Positions 1-12,055 are shown, counted from the first letter of the stretch. The stretch: DNA of 64,000 bases from Dugong dugon (GCA_030035585.1 CM057460.1:127704714-127768713); one strand, 5' to 3'. Notes: generated by a model from the sequence alone, not told the origin. Translations and numbers: made by a program.

Positions 1-2711
1 CTGTGTAAACAAAATACTACTACTGTCTTTGTTATTAAGGCTTAGTCATAGAGCTGGAGTCCTGGAGAAGCAGGACAGGAGGTAGGGGAAGTCTCCTTCC
101 ACGTCCAGAGGATTATGGAAAGAAGAGTCTAGAATACCTTATAATATGTAAGTCAGGTGAAGCCGAGAGGAGGCAGGCTTCCAGGCCTTTCTCAGTTTCT
201 ACGTGGTGTGACAGGCACCCATGACTTCCTATCCAGCGCCCCCTACCCACCTCCAGGGTGTCTAGGAATGCAGCAGAGTTGAAAACAAGAGGGCTGTCAT
301 GGAGACTGCCTTTGTTAGGGGCAATGTGATCTTACAGCTAAGATAGAGAAAGAAACAGTCAGATCACTGAATCAAAATCGGTCAAAGACGTTACGAGTCT
401 GTGCGCATATGAGAGCCAGATGAGACCCCATTTATCTGGGTTAGCACTAAGCCCTAACCAAGCCAAAAGGAAGAAGTTTATTATGCCAGCAATAAACATT
501 GTCCTACAAATGAGAGGAAGTCTACCCTCTTCCCACAAAGAAGTTTTATAAGTTATATCCCTGATTCTCACAACCTCAGACACACCCAGAGGAGGTGATG
601 AGGGGGCAGATGCATAACATTTTTAAATAGAACAAACAATATTGTTTTAAAAGACTTTTAAATGATTGGACTGAACTGTATTTTAAGTTGAATAGATCCC
701 CAGACTAATTTCCCCACTAACCAGTCTATAGAGGTTCAGTAAGAAAACTAGATTATTTATTGACAAAATAAGAGACATATATTTTCTGCATATCCAAGTG
801 ATAATATGAGTAAATTTTGGACTCCATTATGCTTATATACGCAGAAAAAAATGTGCCTTATAAGCTACGCATAATATACATGAATATTCATTCAAAGTAA
901 CTATTCCCAGGTCATGGGGCTTTCATTTGGATCAACAGCTCAAATTTGGAAATGTTAGTATTACTATAGTTACTATTTTACTAGTATTTGTGAGAAACTG
1001 GGTTAAAAAAAAATTATAAAAGAACTCAGAAAAATGCTTTCTTTAATAGGAATTATTACCATAAAAAAAAGCGGGGGTGGGGGGGAATGAAACTTTTAGC
1101 CTGAGAAACGTGGAGCATGAATGGCTGGACTCCGTTTACCTAAGGCGTTCCATTTCCTCACCTACATGTGAATTAGGGGGTGTGGGGGAAGCAGGTGAGT
1201 AGAACTTTTTCCCACCACTACTTTTGGACACCATAAAAGCAGTCAGTGTTTCTAAATGTTCAATGGTTGTAAAAACTTAGAGAGATCCCTTTTGGTACTC
1301 AGGGATATTTGAGATGATGAGGCATTTGATCCAGAGTCAAGTACATCTCTGAATTGAACACAACTATTTCATGACAGTCAAAAGTTTGATTATGTCATTG
1401 TTTTCAAAGAGACTGTAAATTCTGTGAATTGCCTCTTTTTTCCCCACGTTCGGAAGGTTCTCATTGTTAATATGTTAAAACTTTAATTGCCCACAGCTGG
1501 AAGTTTCCTTTGGTAATTATGAGATTCTTTTCTGCATTTAATTGTTGATCATCCCGTGTGAAACTCTGTAACAGCCCTCATTTAACTCTTCTGGAGAACT
1601 TGAAAAATCACCACTTTGCCTCCAATTAACCGTTCCAAGGATGAATTATTCTGGAGACTGGAACGAGATCCCATTAGATACTTTTTTTCCCTTTTGGCAT
1701 TAGAGCAGGTTCCTATTGTTCAAAGCAGGCATGATTAAAATAGTTTAAAATCATTCTCAGTTGCTTTGGGATTAAAATTCCGTCTAGATTCAAGCTTGGA
1801 AGCTTTGATCTCAGTCTAAAAATTACTTTTTTTCCTTCTATTTTTATGAAATGTTGCTTCATCCATTTTTAATTTTTAGAAGCACAAAATACTATATGTG
1901 TGCTGGAGAGTTTCCAACCTTTTCCCATTTGAAAAATGACAAGTTAGCTAGTTTTCTTTCAAGACAGATTTATGAAGTTACTATTACTTCATCCATTGTT
2001 ATTTCGTCTGTTTTGAAATATATTCTTTACCATCATTGTCTGGATTTGCCTTTGGCTTAGTTTAATGTAAAGCTTTTAGCTTCAGTGAGAGCCAATGAGT
2101 TGAAAATGACAGCCCTCTACAGAGATTTACTCACCATCACCGCTTGGAATCAATATTCTTTGGCTTGAGAGACATGATTATAATTTACATTATCAAAGTC
2201 ATCAACAAACATATATTAATTTCCTCTTATAAAAAGAGAAGTGAGGTTTCCCTCTAGAGTACGAAACCTTAGCTCAGGAGTCAATAAATACACTTCACAT
2301 TTTAACTTTCTCACTGTAAACTTCAAATTTTGAGATGGCTTCTTATCTGGTGATGGGAAGACATTTTACTAAGTGCTCAATCTAATTGTTTCACATCCAC
2401 GCAGGATCTCTGGGGGTTTTCTTGCATATTCCACTGTGTACTATGTTCTCCAAATTCTCTCCCTCTGTACAAAGAACGCTTCCCTCCAGACCCACCTGCA
2501 AGTTGCTGGCTAGTTCCATGTGCCCGTGTCAGGTTTATTATGTAGCTTGTGAAATCAAGTGTTCATTAGCCAGGAGCCTCTGCCTAGGAAGGACTTGCAG
2601 AGTGTGGTTAAACTGCAGGGTATCAAAGGAGAGAAATGTGCACCATTAACAAAGGCATCTGAAGGTCCTCTTGGCTTGCCTGTGTGAGAGAGATCAGCTG
2701 TGTATTTTGCC
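1..2711. other. Mostly unique non-coding DNA
   Basis: I see no gene, RNA or clear repeat here apart from a possible LTR remnant at 310-600. Open frames are short and unconserved in look. A purine run at about 1053-1086 (A-rich then G-rich) is the only low-complexity feature. Confidence 0.6.
310..600 (-). repeat. Possible LTR remnant
   Basis: Read on the minus strand, this stretch begins TGTCTGAGG and carries an AATAAA signal followed by CTTCTTCC, like an LTR polyadenylation region. It leaves an open frame of 74 codons, but the residues match no protein I know. No target-site duplication or second LTR end could be placed, so the call is weak. Confidence 0.22.
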
Positions 2712-2952
2712 GTAATAATAATGACTAATATTTATTGAGAAATTACTTATGCCAGGAACTGATCTAAGAGCTTTGCATGGATCATCCTACTTCATCCTTA
2801 CTGCTCCTTTGTGCAGTTCATAGAACCTGAGGAACAGAACATCCTAGTTAATATTTTGCCCAAGTTCCTACAGCTAGCAAGTGGCCAAGGCAGCATGTGA
2901 ATCCAGACAGTCTAGCTCTAGAGATTGAATGCTTAATATCTCTGCTGTACCT
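2712..2952 (-). repeat. MIR SINE
   Basis: Near full-length mammalian-wide MIR in reverse orientation. The core reads as TTTATTGAG, TGCCAGG, a CTTTGCATG-type block, then TTGCCCAAG and CAGCTAGCAAGTGG. The tRNA-like head lies at the right end. Divergence is high, as expected for this ancient family. Confidence 0.8.
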
Positions 2953-2956
2953 CATC

Positions 2957-3205
2957 TATCCATAAGGTTTTCATTGACTAATTTTTGGAAGTAGATCGCC
3001 AGGCCTTTCTACCTAGTCTGTCTTAGTTTAGAAGCTCTTTTGAAACCAGTCCACTATGGATGATCCTGCTAGTATTTGAAATATTGGTAGCATAACTCCT
3101 CATAGCCACACATCACAATACAACAAACTGACAAGTGGGTGGTGGTTATACATAAAGTTATACATAAGGTTCCTCTGAATTGGAATCCACGCAACAACAA
3201 CTGCT
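2957..3205 (-). repeat. tRNA-Gly/RTE-type SINE fragment (type C)
   Basis: Shares the blocks TTTTGGAAGTAGATCGCCAG, TAGTCTGTCTTAG and GGGTGGTGG with the copies at 32.5 and 47 kb. The RTE-like tail and the tRNA-Gly-like head seen in the 47-kb copy are missing or degraded here, so this is an internal piece. Confidence 0.65.
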
Positions 3206-3847
3206 ACTTAATCTATATCATTTCTAAGTCCCATGTCCTTATGGTTTGAAGTGCCGAATGGTGCCAGTATGTGTCAGGTCTTAAAATTACTGTTGTCTGC
3301 AATAACTACAGACTACAATATTACCTTGGATTTTGTCCTACAGGTTTGTCTCTAACTGTCTTGCACTTAATAAATCCTTATGATACATCACTTTGTTGCT
3401 TTATTAAATTTGCGTGTTTATATTTCTTATCTAGGCAATAACATCATTCAGAATAGGGTCTCTACTCCTTTCCTTCATTTATTCATTCAACCATCAAATA
3501 TATGTTGAGCTGACACCAAATCCTAGACCTTGGTTTATCCTTTACCTACTTTATAATATCTGGTTTCCAAAAACAGCTGGGGTAGAGGAATTTTGGGGGA
3601 GAGGAGGAACACACCAATGAAAGCGAGTACCATGAGGAAAGAAGGGAGAAGAGGTGGGACATCACAGACCACTGGAGGCAGAGAGATGGCAGGATTAGGA
3701 TGGACACAGCAAGCAGGGACTGGCCAGGAGTTGGTGGGATATATATCACCGTCAATTTACGTGATAAGACGCACTCTTGTCCTTGAAACTAACAATGAAG
3801 TGATTATCGTTTGCATCTCTCACTGCCTCTAGTCCAGTGACCTGCAC
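3206..3847. other. No recognised feature
   Basis: Unique-looking sequence. The part from about 3580 to 3740 is purine-rich (GGAGA/GGTGGG runs), which gives overlapping short open frames on both strands with no protein-like character. Confidence 0.5.
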
Positions 3848-4071
3848 ATTAAAAAAACAAACAAACAAACCAAACCTACTGCCGTCGAGTCAATTCCAAC
3901 TCGTTGGGACCCTACAGGACAGAGTAGAACTGCCCCCTAAGGTTTGTAAGGCTGTAAATCTTTACGGAAGCAGACTGCCACATCTCTCTCCTGTGGAGCA
4001 GCTAGTGGGTTTGAACCATAGACTTTTTGATTAGCAGCCAAGCGCTTTAACCACTGTGCAACCAGGGCTCC
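3848..4071 (-). repeat. AfroSINE, long form
   Basis: Complete reverse copy. It starts with an A-rich tail (AAACAAACAAAC), continues through GCCGTCGAGTCAATTCCAAC and ACAGAGTAGAACTGCCCC, and ends at the tRNA-like head ACCAGGGCTCC. It contains the extra middle block CTGTAAATCTTTACGGAAGC that marks the long variant. It forms an inverted pair with the next SINE 36 bp away. Confidence 0.93.
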
Positions 4072-4107
4072 TTATCTGTACATTATTGATACTTAATTAA
4101 CATTCAC

Positions 4108-4271
4108 TTCAGGGTAGCACAATGGGTAAGAGCTAGACTGCCAACTAAAAGGTCGACAGTTCAAATCTACCAGCCATTCCTTGGAAACCCTGTGGGGCAG
4201 TTCTACTCTGTCATATAGGGTAGCTTTGAGTTGGAATCGACTCCACGGCAATGGGTTTGTTTTTTTTTTTA
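4108..4271 (+). repeat. AfroSINE, short form
   Basis: Sense copy with a slightly damaged head (GGTAGCACAATGGGTAAGAG), the body CCTTGGAAACCCTGTGGGG and tail GAATCGACTCCACGGCAATG followed by a T-rich run. It lacks the middle block of the long form. Confidence 0.93.
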
Positions 4272-5033
4272 GTTTTTATAGATGCATACTGAAAATATAC
4301 AAATAAGAATGTGAATCAATTCAATAAACTGAAAATAAATCTTGATTAATACGTAAGAAGGAGTTTCTTGGTACACAGAATGAATCTTCTCCATGGCCTG
4401 GATGACTCTGCTAGGAGGCTGATACGTCGTTGGCACGAGAGCGGCATTCTCTTTTCCTTGGGAACAATACCATGGAGAAGAGCTATTTAAGCTGTGAAAA
4501 TCTGATTGCCTGAGCTCTCTAGTTCATCTTGTTAATGGTTTAACATCTAACCCACTCAGTGTACTAGGGGCACTGGTTATATCTGAGTATTACATTTTAG
4601 GTTTTAAGAGTACCTTATAAATTGCTTTTGACTCTGTTTTGTTGTCTCCTTCCCTTGGTGGCAAAGTGGAGATTTGCTGAAGCATAAAATATACTTTACT
4701 CAATGGCCAAAAACAAAGAATCATTTAAAAACACATTTTCCCTTTAAAAGAGATTTAAATAAGTAATTATGGAGTTGGGCAGACAGAACATTAATTTAAG
4801 GTATTTTTTAAATGTACCCAGTGACTTTCAATTTATCCATTAAATGTGAAATAAAATTGTATACTTGGAAATCCCAAAGTATATGTAAGTCGCCTGTTTA
4901 AATTCTCCATCTCTTTTAGCTGCTCAGGCCCCAGAGTGATTCTGAAAGCCAGCCGGAGGAAGCTTTAGCATGGGCTCCGAAGCTTGACTTCAGGTCAAGT
5001 GTGACACGTGAGCTGTTTCTCTGCCCGGTCAGG
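4272..5033. other. No recognised feature
   Basis: AT-rich unique sequence with no open frame or repeat that I recognise. Confidence 0.55.
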
Positions 5034-5227
5034 GATTCAAAAGGTGTCTCTAAGCACTCAGCTGCTAACTGAAAGGTAATCGATTCGAACCCACCTAGCT
5101 GCTCCTTGGTAGAAAGACCTGGCCATCTGCTCTCATAAAGATTACAGCCTAAGAAACCCCATGAGCAGTTCTACTCTGTCACATGTGGCCACTTTTTCAA
5201 CTTGAAGGCACCTAACAACAGCAACCC
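5034..5227 (+). repeat. AfroSINE, diverged
   Basis: Recognised by CAGCTGCTAACTGAAAGG, TCGAACCCACCTAG, AAGATTACAGCC and AGTTCTACTCTGTCACATG. The 3' end GGCACCTAACAACAGCAACC has the RTE-like tail instead of the poly-T-associated tail. Confidence 0.82.
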
Positions 5228-6283
5228 CTCAGTGCATTGGGTGGGTATGGACACTTGTCACGTTGAGACCCAAGAGAAGAGACAAGCCTGGTATTATTAT
5301 TTCAGAGTTGTTTGTGAGCAACATAAGAGGCATAAAGTAAATATTTTAAAGCTGCTGAGTTCTCTCCGGGCATACCCATCAGGGGAAAGAATCGTGACAG
5401 ATGCCCTCCAAGTTACCTTGCTCCATAGAACTGCTGAACAGATTTGTGGACTCATGCTGCTGTTTGATGTGGCTTCCAGCAGACCTTTCATTAAATCCAT
5501 GCCTTGAGCGGACCCACAACATTATGCCCCTGCTCCAGTGCCCTTCTCTGAATAGGCAAATACAGAGACCACAGAAGGTCGTGCTGATGAGCTGGGAGCC
5601 TCTGGCAGGCAAGAGTTGTCCTGGCCCTGTCTCCACAGGCCCCAGAGACAGGGCAGTACCCCCTGCCTGCGAGAGCCATTAGTCTGGCCAGACATGCCCT
5701 CAGAGAGCCTGGACTCCTTTGGAACCACACAGAAATAGCAACCAGCAACAAGGCTGATTACTTTTCAAAAATTTAAGTGTTTTTAAATGGAATTGACTTA
5801 GAATATGGCTGAACCACGGTTGCCTCTGCTGGAGTCTTCTGCCCGTTTCTCATCATTGAGTTTGCTCACCCTGCCCGAGGGCAGCACAGGAAGATGGAAT
5901 TTTATGACTGCACTTACTCAACCTTTGCTGTGCAGTTACATGAAGGCCCTGTGGTTCATGCAGAACCAAAATTTAAGTAATTGTTGATTAGTGGAAGAAT
6001 GAGCCCTGACTGTTAAGGAATTCCTCCCATGTAAATGAATCCTTGTGTTTGTAACATTCAGGAATTTTCTTATTTTGCAGTGCTAGGGGCATTTTGCAAG
6101 ATTTTACTAATCCCCATAACACACCTTCAGGGTTTATAGGCAGCAAGCTTTTTGTTATTAAATGCAGCAAAATCTTGGTAGTATATTTTCTAGGGAAATG
6201 ACTTTTATAAAGATGCTGCAAGTGCTTTTGCAAGATGCTTCCGTGGCTGTAGAGCTCCCTGGCCATCTCACTCAGCATCTGTA
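5228..6283. other. No recognised feature
   Basis: Unique-looking sequence. The segment at 5380-5720 is more GC-rich and yields several overlapping 60-95 codon open frames on both strands. None resembles a known protein and the two strands are equally open, so I treat them as chance. Confidence 0.55.
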
Positions 6284-6690
6284 TCTGTCTTAGTTACCTA
6301 GTACTGCTGTAACAGAAATAGCACGTGTGGATAGCTTTAAAGAACAGTTCTGGAAGCTAAAAGTTCAAGTCGGGGTCTCTGCTGTGTCCATTTCTTCCTT
6401 GTTGGTAGTCCCGAGCACACTTTGGTTCCTTAGCAATCCTCACATGGCATGTGGCTTCCACCATCTGTGAGCCTCTGTGTCTAATCTGCTCTTTTTATAA
6501 CACAGAAATGATTAGATTTAGAACCCATCCTTCTTGAGACTCAACTTGGTGGTACCTAGCAACAGCAACTATTGGAACATGATCTAACTAACATAACAAA
6601 GAAGAGAGCATTTCCCAACTGGATTACATCCACAGGTATAGGGGTTAGGATTACAACACATATTTTGCGGGGCTCAGTTAATCTGTAGCA
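6284..6690 (-). mobile_element. MaLR-type LTR
   Basis: Reverse LTR beginning TGTCTTAGTTACCTAGTACT and GCTGTAACAGAAATA, the same end as the LTR family at 44.8, 48.3, 50.3 and 54.1 kb. The middle differs, so it is an older relative. The far end is near CAGTTAATCTGTAGCAG. No target duplication was resolved. Confidence 0.7.
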
Positions 6691-7082
6691 GTATCCACTT
6701 GTTCAATGGGAATTGATTGCTGTTGGGATGATTATTCCATCTCTCTGGAGCACCAGAAGCACCAGGCCATATGCAATTTATAACAAGAAGGGGGCTTTGC
6801 CCTTTTGCAACTTTCCTATGAAAAGGCAGATCAGGTTAAAAGGTATTAAAAAACTGACAGATGAAGCCATTTCATTTACATCTTCTTCCCATCCACTCTT
6901 TGCTCTCAGTTTGAACATACCAGCCTCTGAAATTCCTGGGTTCCTTTCACTGCCCACAAGTATACCACACTTTACCTGGGTTAAGAATGCTTCTTTCAAG
7001 TGAAGAGTGTTCCTAACAAACGCACACCCAGAACCTTCCAAGACTTGGGTAGAAGTAGCTTTTTGAGAAAACTTCATGTGGG
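6691..7082. other. No recognised feature
   Basis: Spacer between two LTRs. Open frames of about 100 codons on both strands (6713-7003 plus, 6778-7116 minus) show no protein features and overlap each other. Confidence 0.5.
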
Positions 7083-7500
7083 GCAATGTATTCGTTTGCT
7101 GGGGCTGCCACGGCAAAGTACCTCAAATTAGGTGGCTTAAACAACAGAAATTATTGTTTATTAGTTCTGGAGGCTAGAAGTCTAAATTCAAGGTGTCGGC
7201 AGGGCCGTACTCTCTCTGAATGCACTAGAGGCGGATCCTTCCTTGCCTCTTCCTAGCTTCCGGTGGTTTCTGGCAACCCTTGTCATTCCTTGGCTTGTGG
7301 ATGCGTCATTCTGATCTCTGCCTCCGTCTTCACACGACCATCTTCCTTGTGTTTCTCTCCTCCTCTTTCTATTAAGGACATCACTCAGACTGGAGTATGA
7401 TTCACCCTACTCCAGTATGACCTCATGATAACTGCTAACATCTTCAAAGACCTATTTCCGAACAAGGTCACGTTCAGTTTATATGCAGGTGTCAGCGATT
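7083..7500 (-). mobile_element. MLT1-type MaLR LTR
   Basis: Reverse copy. It starts ATGTATTCGTTTGCTGGGGC, then GGTGGCTTAAACAACAG, GTTCTGGAGGCTAGAAGTC and AAGGTGTCGGCAGGGC, then an ATGACCTCATGATAAC block and a CCTATTTCCGAACAAGGTC block. This order matches MLT1A/B-type LTRs of the ERVL-MaLR group. The terminal part is truncated. Confidence 0.85.
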
Positions 7501-8289
7501 TAATAATGAACAAAGCGTAGAGCTGACCTCTGTACTGTCCATGGGACCTATCAGAGGGCTCACGTTATACTTTTTATGGATTTCGATTGCACCGTACCAG
7601 TCAGTGTTAATTTCTTCATGCATTATATCTGGCAAACACAGTTGGTACAGATATTTTATGTACAGATAGACTTTATATGTATGTATATAAGAAGTAACAG
7701 CATTCATGTTTATTAGCAAATTCCCGACCTCTTGTGTGTTTTCCCTCATTGAAGATCCACCTCTGGGTCATGTCTTTCTGATGCTCCTCTACCTGCTATT
7801 CCTTCCCTGAGATCAGGCTTATTCTCTACACCTCCCTCCTCTGAAACCTCTGTTAGACACATGATAGGGATCTTCACTAGCAGGCTGACCTCCTAGATGA
7901 CTTGATAATTAAGGGTCGCACGAAGCACAGCTGTGGAACCTGTGAAACAAAAGACCTGATGTTTCTCTTATGAGCATCTCCCATTTATTTGTACCCCAAG
8001 GTCCTCTCTCACCAAAAAAAAAAAAAAAATCCCCTGTGGACTTTGTCTCTGAAGCAGCCCTCTCACTGGGTGAAGGGGTAGGTAGAACATTTATTCTCTC
8101 CCTTGCGCGAAGGGACATGACCTTCCAGGGGTCAGGCTTTTTTTTTTTTTTTCCCTTCTAGTGCGTTGTTCTAAAATTTTTCTGAGGGGGAAAAATATCC
8201 ACAGACGGTGCAACTAACATACAAGTAATCAAATTTGCAAGTGTATTTTTGGTTCTAAGAGTCCTAGTCAAAGCAACCAAGCTTTGAAC
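7501..8289. other. No recognised feature
   Basis: Unique sequence with an A-run at about 8013-8029 and a T-run at about 8138-8153. No gene or repeat family recognised. Confidence 0.5.
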
Positions 8290-8407
8290 CTGCCCTTGTT
8301 TCTGATTGGCCTGATACATGACTTTGGGCAAGTCATGTAACGGCTAAGGGCTTCAGTTCTATCACTTGTTATTTGAGGGCGGTTATATTTTAAGACTACT
8401 AACTTCC
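8290..8407 (+). repeat. MIR fragment
   Basis: The block ACTTTGGGCAAGTCATGTAA followed by a CTTCAGTT-type segment matches the central MIR core in sense orientation. Both ends are lost. Confidence 0.5.
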
Positions 8408-8460
8408 CATAGGATCACTATGAGTTAGCATCTACTCGATGGCAATTTTTTTTTTTTAAA
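8408..8460 (+). repeat. AfroSINE 3' fragment
   Basis: Only the tail is present: CATAGGATCACTATGAGTTA followed by CTCGATGGCAA and a T-run. It is the first of three sense SINE pieces in a row. Confidence 0.75.
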
Positions 8461-8470
8461 CGTCCCATTC

Positions 8471-8684
8471 AGGAGCCTTGGCAGCACAAATATTTTGTGA
8501 TTGGCTACTAACATAAAGGTTGGCAGTTGGAACCTACCCAATGGCTCCATGGAAGAAAAGATTGGTGATTTGCTTCTGTAAAGATTACAGCCAAGAAAAC
8601 CCTATGGAGCAGTTCTACTCTGTAACACATAGGGTTGCCATGAGTTGGGGATCAACTGTACGGCAGCTAACAACAATAACAACC
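8471..8684 (+). repeat. AfroSINE, long form
   Basis: Sense copy from GGAGCCTTGGCAGCAC through AAGATTACAGCCAAG to the tail CTAACAACAATAACAACC. The tail is the RTE-like form. Confidence 0.9.
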
Positions 8685-8693
8685 TCCCATTCA

Positions 8694-8896
8694 GAGTCCC
8701 TGGATGGTACAAATGATTAATGTGCTTAGCTGCTAACCAAAAGTTTGAAAGTTTGAGTCCACCCAGAGGTGCCTCAGAAGAAAGGCCTGGTGACCAGCTT
8801 CTGAAAAATCAGCCACTGAAAACCCTATGAAACACAGTTCTACTCTGACACACGTGGGGTTGCCATGAGTTGGAATCAACTTGATGCCTATTCAGC
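8694..8896 (+). repeat. AfroSINE, type B
   Basis: Sense copy of the variant with the head GAGTCCCTGGATGGTAC, AAGGCCTGGTGACCAGCTTC and CTCTGACACACGTGGGG. It directly follows the previous copy, forming a head-to-tail row. Confidence 0.9.
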
Positions 8897-8984
8897 TGTA
8901 AACTCCTTTACTTCTCATAGACTTTCTCTTCCTAGCCTACATCAGTCTCTCCCTTCTCTGAATTCTTACTTTTTTACTTTCAAT

Positions 8985-9105
8985 GCTCTATTGTCTAGAC
9001 CAGCAACATCAGCATCACGTGGGAACTTGTCAGAAATCTAAACCTAGACTTACTGAGTCAGAAACTGGGTGGGGGAGCTACTGATCTAGGACTGTGATTA
9101 TTTGT
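8985..9105 (+). mobile_element. MER20 (hAT-Charlie MITE) fragment
   Basis: The run GACCAGCAACATCAGCATCA, then GTGGGAACTTGTCAGAAAT, then ACTGAGTCAGAAACTGGGTG matches the MER20 centre in sense orientation. Terminal inverted repeats are not both intact. Confidence 0.75.
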
Positions 9106-10600
9106 GTATCTTTAAGCATATTTTAGGCAGGGGTGTAGTCTGATACTATTGTATCGCCTATGGTTCAGAGAAAATAACGAATGCTAAAAAAAAAAAAAAA
9201 ACACCGTTAATTTATTAAGTGCATATGCATGATACTGAGTAGCCTAGTGTCCTATGACAATTCCAACAGACTTTTACCAAGAGCTACATCCATGTGGTGA
9301 GAGAAATAAAATAGTTCATATCTTGCTCACAAATCCTTTTCTCTCATTCCTTCTCTCCTAATTGACTTCTTCCTTCTCGAAAAGAAATGTTCTCACATCT
9401 CACATTTTGCTTTCCGTGACTTACGCTTTTAACGAGTAGCCTCATGTGCCATGGTGCTCAAAGACAGTGACTGAAATGTTATTTAAATATGTCGTAGCCC
9501 CAAAGCTTCCCTATAGCAGGACAGAAAAAAGTAGTGTTTATTTTAATATCTGAGAGCATGATTTACAGCCCGTTTACATGGCTAATTATTAAAGTATTCT
9601 AAACATACTTTTTAAAAGACATGAGGAAAAGTGCGTTTTTTAGTCTACCTTCTGTTTCTGCTGGGCTACATTTCCAACAGATGGCAGGAGCATCTGGGAA
9701 GCAAACCTATTAGACACAGTGTTGGGCCCTGCACTCACATAGCAACTGCTCTTGGTCATTTCCATGAGTCAAGAGTACCGGGGCGAGAGGCATTAGCACT
9801 GAGCTTACACATAAAATCTGAACTGTCTCTTAGAATGAAACCGGAAATCAAAGAACCATAGACTTGATAGAACTGGGATGAATTGTTGACTTCCTTGCAT
9901 TTTATAACTGATTTGTGTTGGAAAGAATTAATGTGTGTGTGTGTGTGTGTGTTTTAAATGATCAAAGGTTATCTCTTTAGTATAAAGGACCACAGCCAAA
10001 AATAATTAAGCATGTCATTCCCTGCTGGCAACAACTTGGTTGATGTGCTGTTTTTTATTCCCAGTTAGCTGTTTTCTGAAGTAAAACACTCTAGAATCAA
10101 CAAGGAAATATATGTGACAGGGAATACGTCAACTTCTTACAATTAGTATCTCATAAAACTATGAATGGCAATATCTGAGAATGCAGTTAGCTTTATAGAG
10201 CATGCAAAATTTATTCATGAACAGATCTGCAAGGAGACTTGGATAAATACTGCAGAAGAGTCACAAGACACTGAATAACTTTGCGATCTGATGACAGCTC
10301 TTGGAGTCGGTGTGCAACATAACGAAGGAATGTTAATATTTTGTGAAATGAGATGGAGGCAACAGGATAAAGAGAATAAAATGGATTTTCCTTTAAAAGG
10401 TAAAACACATCTGACTTTTATTTATTTATTTTTTAAATGCAGCAGTGGAAGAGATGGCAATTCCAAAGAATACAGAAAGGGTATTGTTCTCATCTTCAAA
10501 CACCCCCACAAGTTTCCTTAACACACGATGGAAGTTGTAGGTGAAATCCGATAACTGAGTCATTAGGAATATCAAGACCATTTCATTTAAAATTTCAAAA
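9106..10600. other. No recognised feature apart from a GT microsatellite
   Basis: Unique sequence. An A-run lies at 9187-9201 and a GT repeat at 9931-9951. Open frames here have no recognisable protein. Confidence 0.5.
9931..9951. repeat. (GT)n microsatellite
   Basis: About ten GT units in a row. Confidence 0.95.
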
Positions 10601-10799
10601 CAAGTTGCCGTGGAGTTGAATCGACTCACGGCGACCCCATATGTATCAGAGTAGAACTGTGCTCCAGTGGGTTTTCAATGGCTGAGTTTTCAGAAGTAGA
10701 TCTCCAGGCCTTTCTTCCCAGGCATCTCTGGGTATACTCAAACCTCCAGCATTTCAATTAGCAAGAGTGCTTTAACCATTTACACCACCCAGAGACTTC
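10601..10799 (-). repeat. AfroSINE, type B
   Basis: Reverse copy from AAGTTGCCGTGGAGTTGAAT through CATATGTATCAGAGTAGAAC and AGTAGATCTCCAGGCC to the head CACCCAGAGACTT. Confidence 0.9.
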
Positions 10800-11707
10800 T
10801 CACTAAAATTAGATACAGTAAAAAGTCAAAGCTTTCAAGGTCTATTGTCCTCCCCACCCTTTCACCGCTAGCCAGCGTTCCTCCCCACCTATTCTTGAGA
10901 CCCAAGGTTCTCTCCTCTAGTCCTGGCCTTGGACTGATGAGCTACTTTTCTAATCTTTGAGCAACTGGAAAAGATTTTATCTTTTCATGTTTGTGTCCCC
11001 ATTCCCCAGCCTGTAAGGGCTTAATAAGTGTCGAATATTCCACAACTGAATGAGTCCACAGGGAGCCTCTGGCTCAACAAACTGCTGGCTTGCTATCAAG
11101 CCCAACTCTTTCTTTATGGTCTGTTGGTGCGCCCTGCTCACCTGAGGCCTCTTGCCCAGATTCTGACCTCCCATTAGCTTGACTTTCTGTAACTTGGCTT
11201 TGTGACCCCTTTTATCCCACAAGGGAAGTGGAGGAGGGAAGGAAGAAGCTCCTGTGGGGAGGTTCTATTAACAAAAAGGGAAATTGCATGGCTGTGGATT
11301 AATCGCTTTGTTTCCCTTCTTCTTCCCTCATGTGGAGACCTAGGGTAGAATGAAAACGTACATACTCCTTACACGAATCTTCTGCAGTAATGCTTTTGCG
11401 AAACAGTCAGGTAGATCTTTGTCATTCAGACAAGACAATGAAGTAGATTGTGCTGCGCATGAAAACAAGATAGAAGAATGCCTCCTTGCTGTTATTTTTG
11501 GGCAATGGGGCACCTGACCCCTTTCTGTCCCCAGGTTCCTTCTTTTCTCTATTTAGCAAGCCTACAATTCCACAGTTGATGTTTTTTCCCCATTGACCCA
11601 AACTCTTCTTAATGCCAATAAACAAATTACTCATTGTGTAAACATTAGAGGGATACAGCATTAAAATATTTTATCATAAAATTATGTATCACTATAAATG
11701 AATTTGG
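10800..11707. other. No recognised feature
   Basis: Unique sequence. An 81-codon minus-strand open frame (10977-11222) has no protein features I recognise. Confidence 0.5.
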
Positions 11708-11844
11708 AGTCCCTGGGTGGTGCAGAAGGAGCCCTGGTGGCACAGTGGTTAAGTGCTTGGCTGCTAACCCAAAGGGTGAAGGTTTGAGTCCACCCAAAGG
11801 CCCCTTGGAAGAAAGGCCTGGTGATTTACTTTTGAGAAATAAAG
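11708..11844 (+). repeat. AfroSINE, two truncated sense copies
   Basis: The first 20 bases are only a SINE head (GGAGTCCCTGGGTGGTGCAG). It is cut off by a second SINE head (GGAGCCCTGGTGGCACAGTG) that runs to CTGGTGATTTAC. Its 3' half is missing where the reverse copy begins. Confidence 0.88.
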
Positions 11845-12047
11845 GTTGTTAGTTGCCGTCCAGCCAATTCCGACTCATGATGACCACATGTGTGTGGTGT
11901 AGAACTGCTCCAAAGGGTTTCTAAAACTGTGACCTTTTGGAAGATGATTACCAGGACTGCCTTCTAAGGGCCCTCTGGGTGTATTCAAACCATCAGCCTT
12001 CTGGCTAGTAGTTAAACCTTTAACTGTTTGCGCCATACAGGGACTCC
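11845..12047 (-). repeat. AfroSINE, type B
   Basis: Full reverse copy from AGTTGCCGTCCAGCCAATTC to CATACAGGGACTCC, placed directly against the sense copy. Head parts of the two face outward, so transcripts would fold back on each other. Confidence 0.9.
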
Positions 12048-12055
12048 TTTCCTGT

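Noticed and set aside
359-583. 74-codon minus-strand frame as a small membrane protein
   Set aside because: The stretch carries an LTR-like AATAAA context, so an LTR remnant explains it better, and no homologue came to mind.
5379-5751. Cluster of overlapping open frames on both strands
   Set aside because: Simultaneous openness of both strands with no codon signal or homology; moderate GC content explains the lack of stops.
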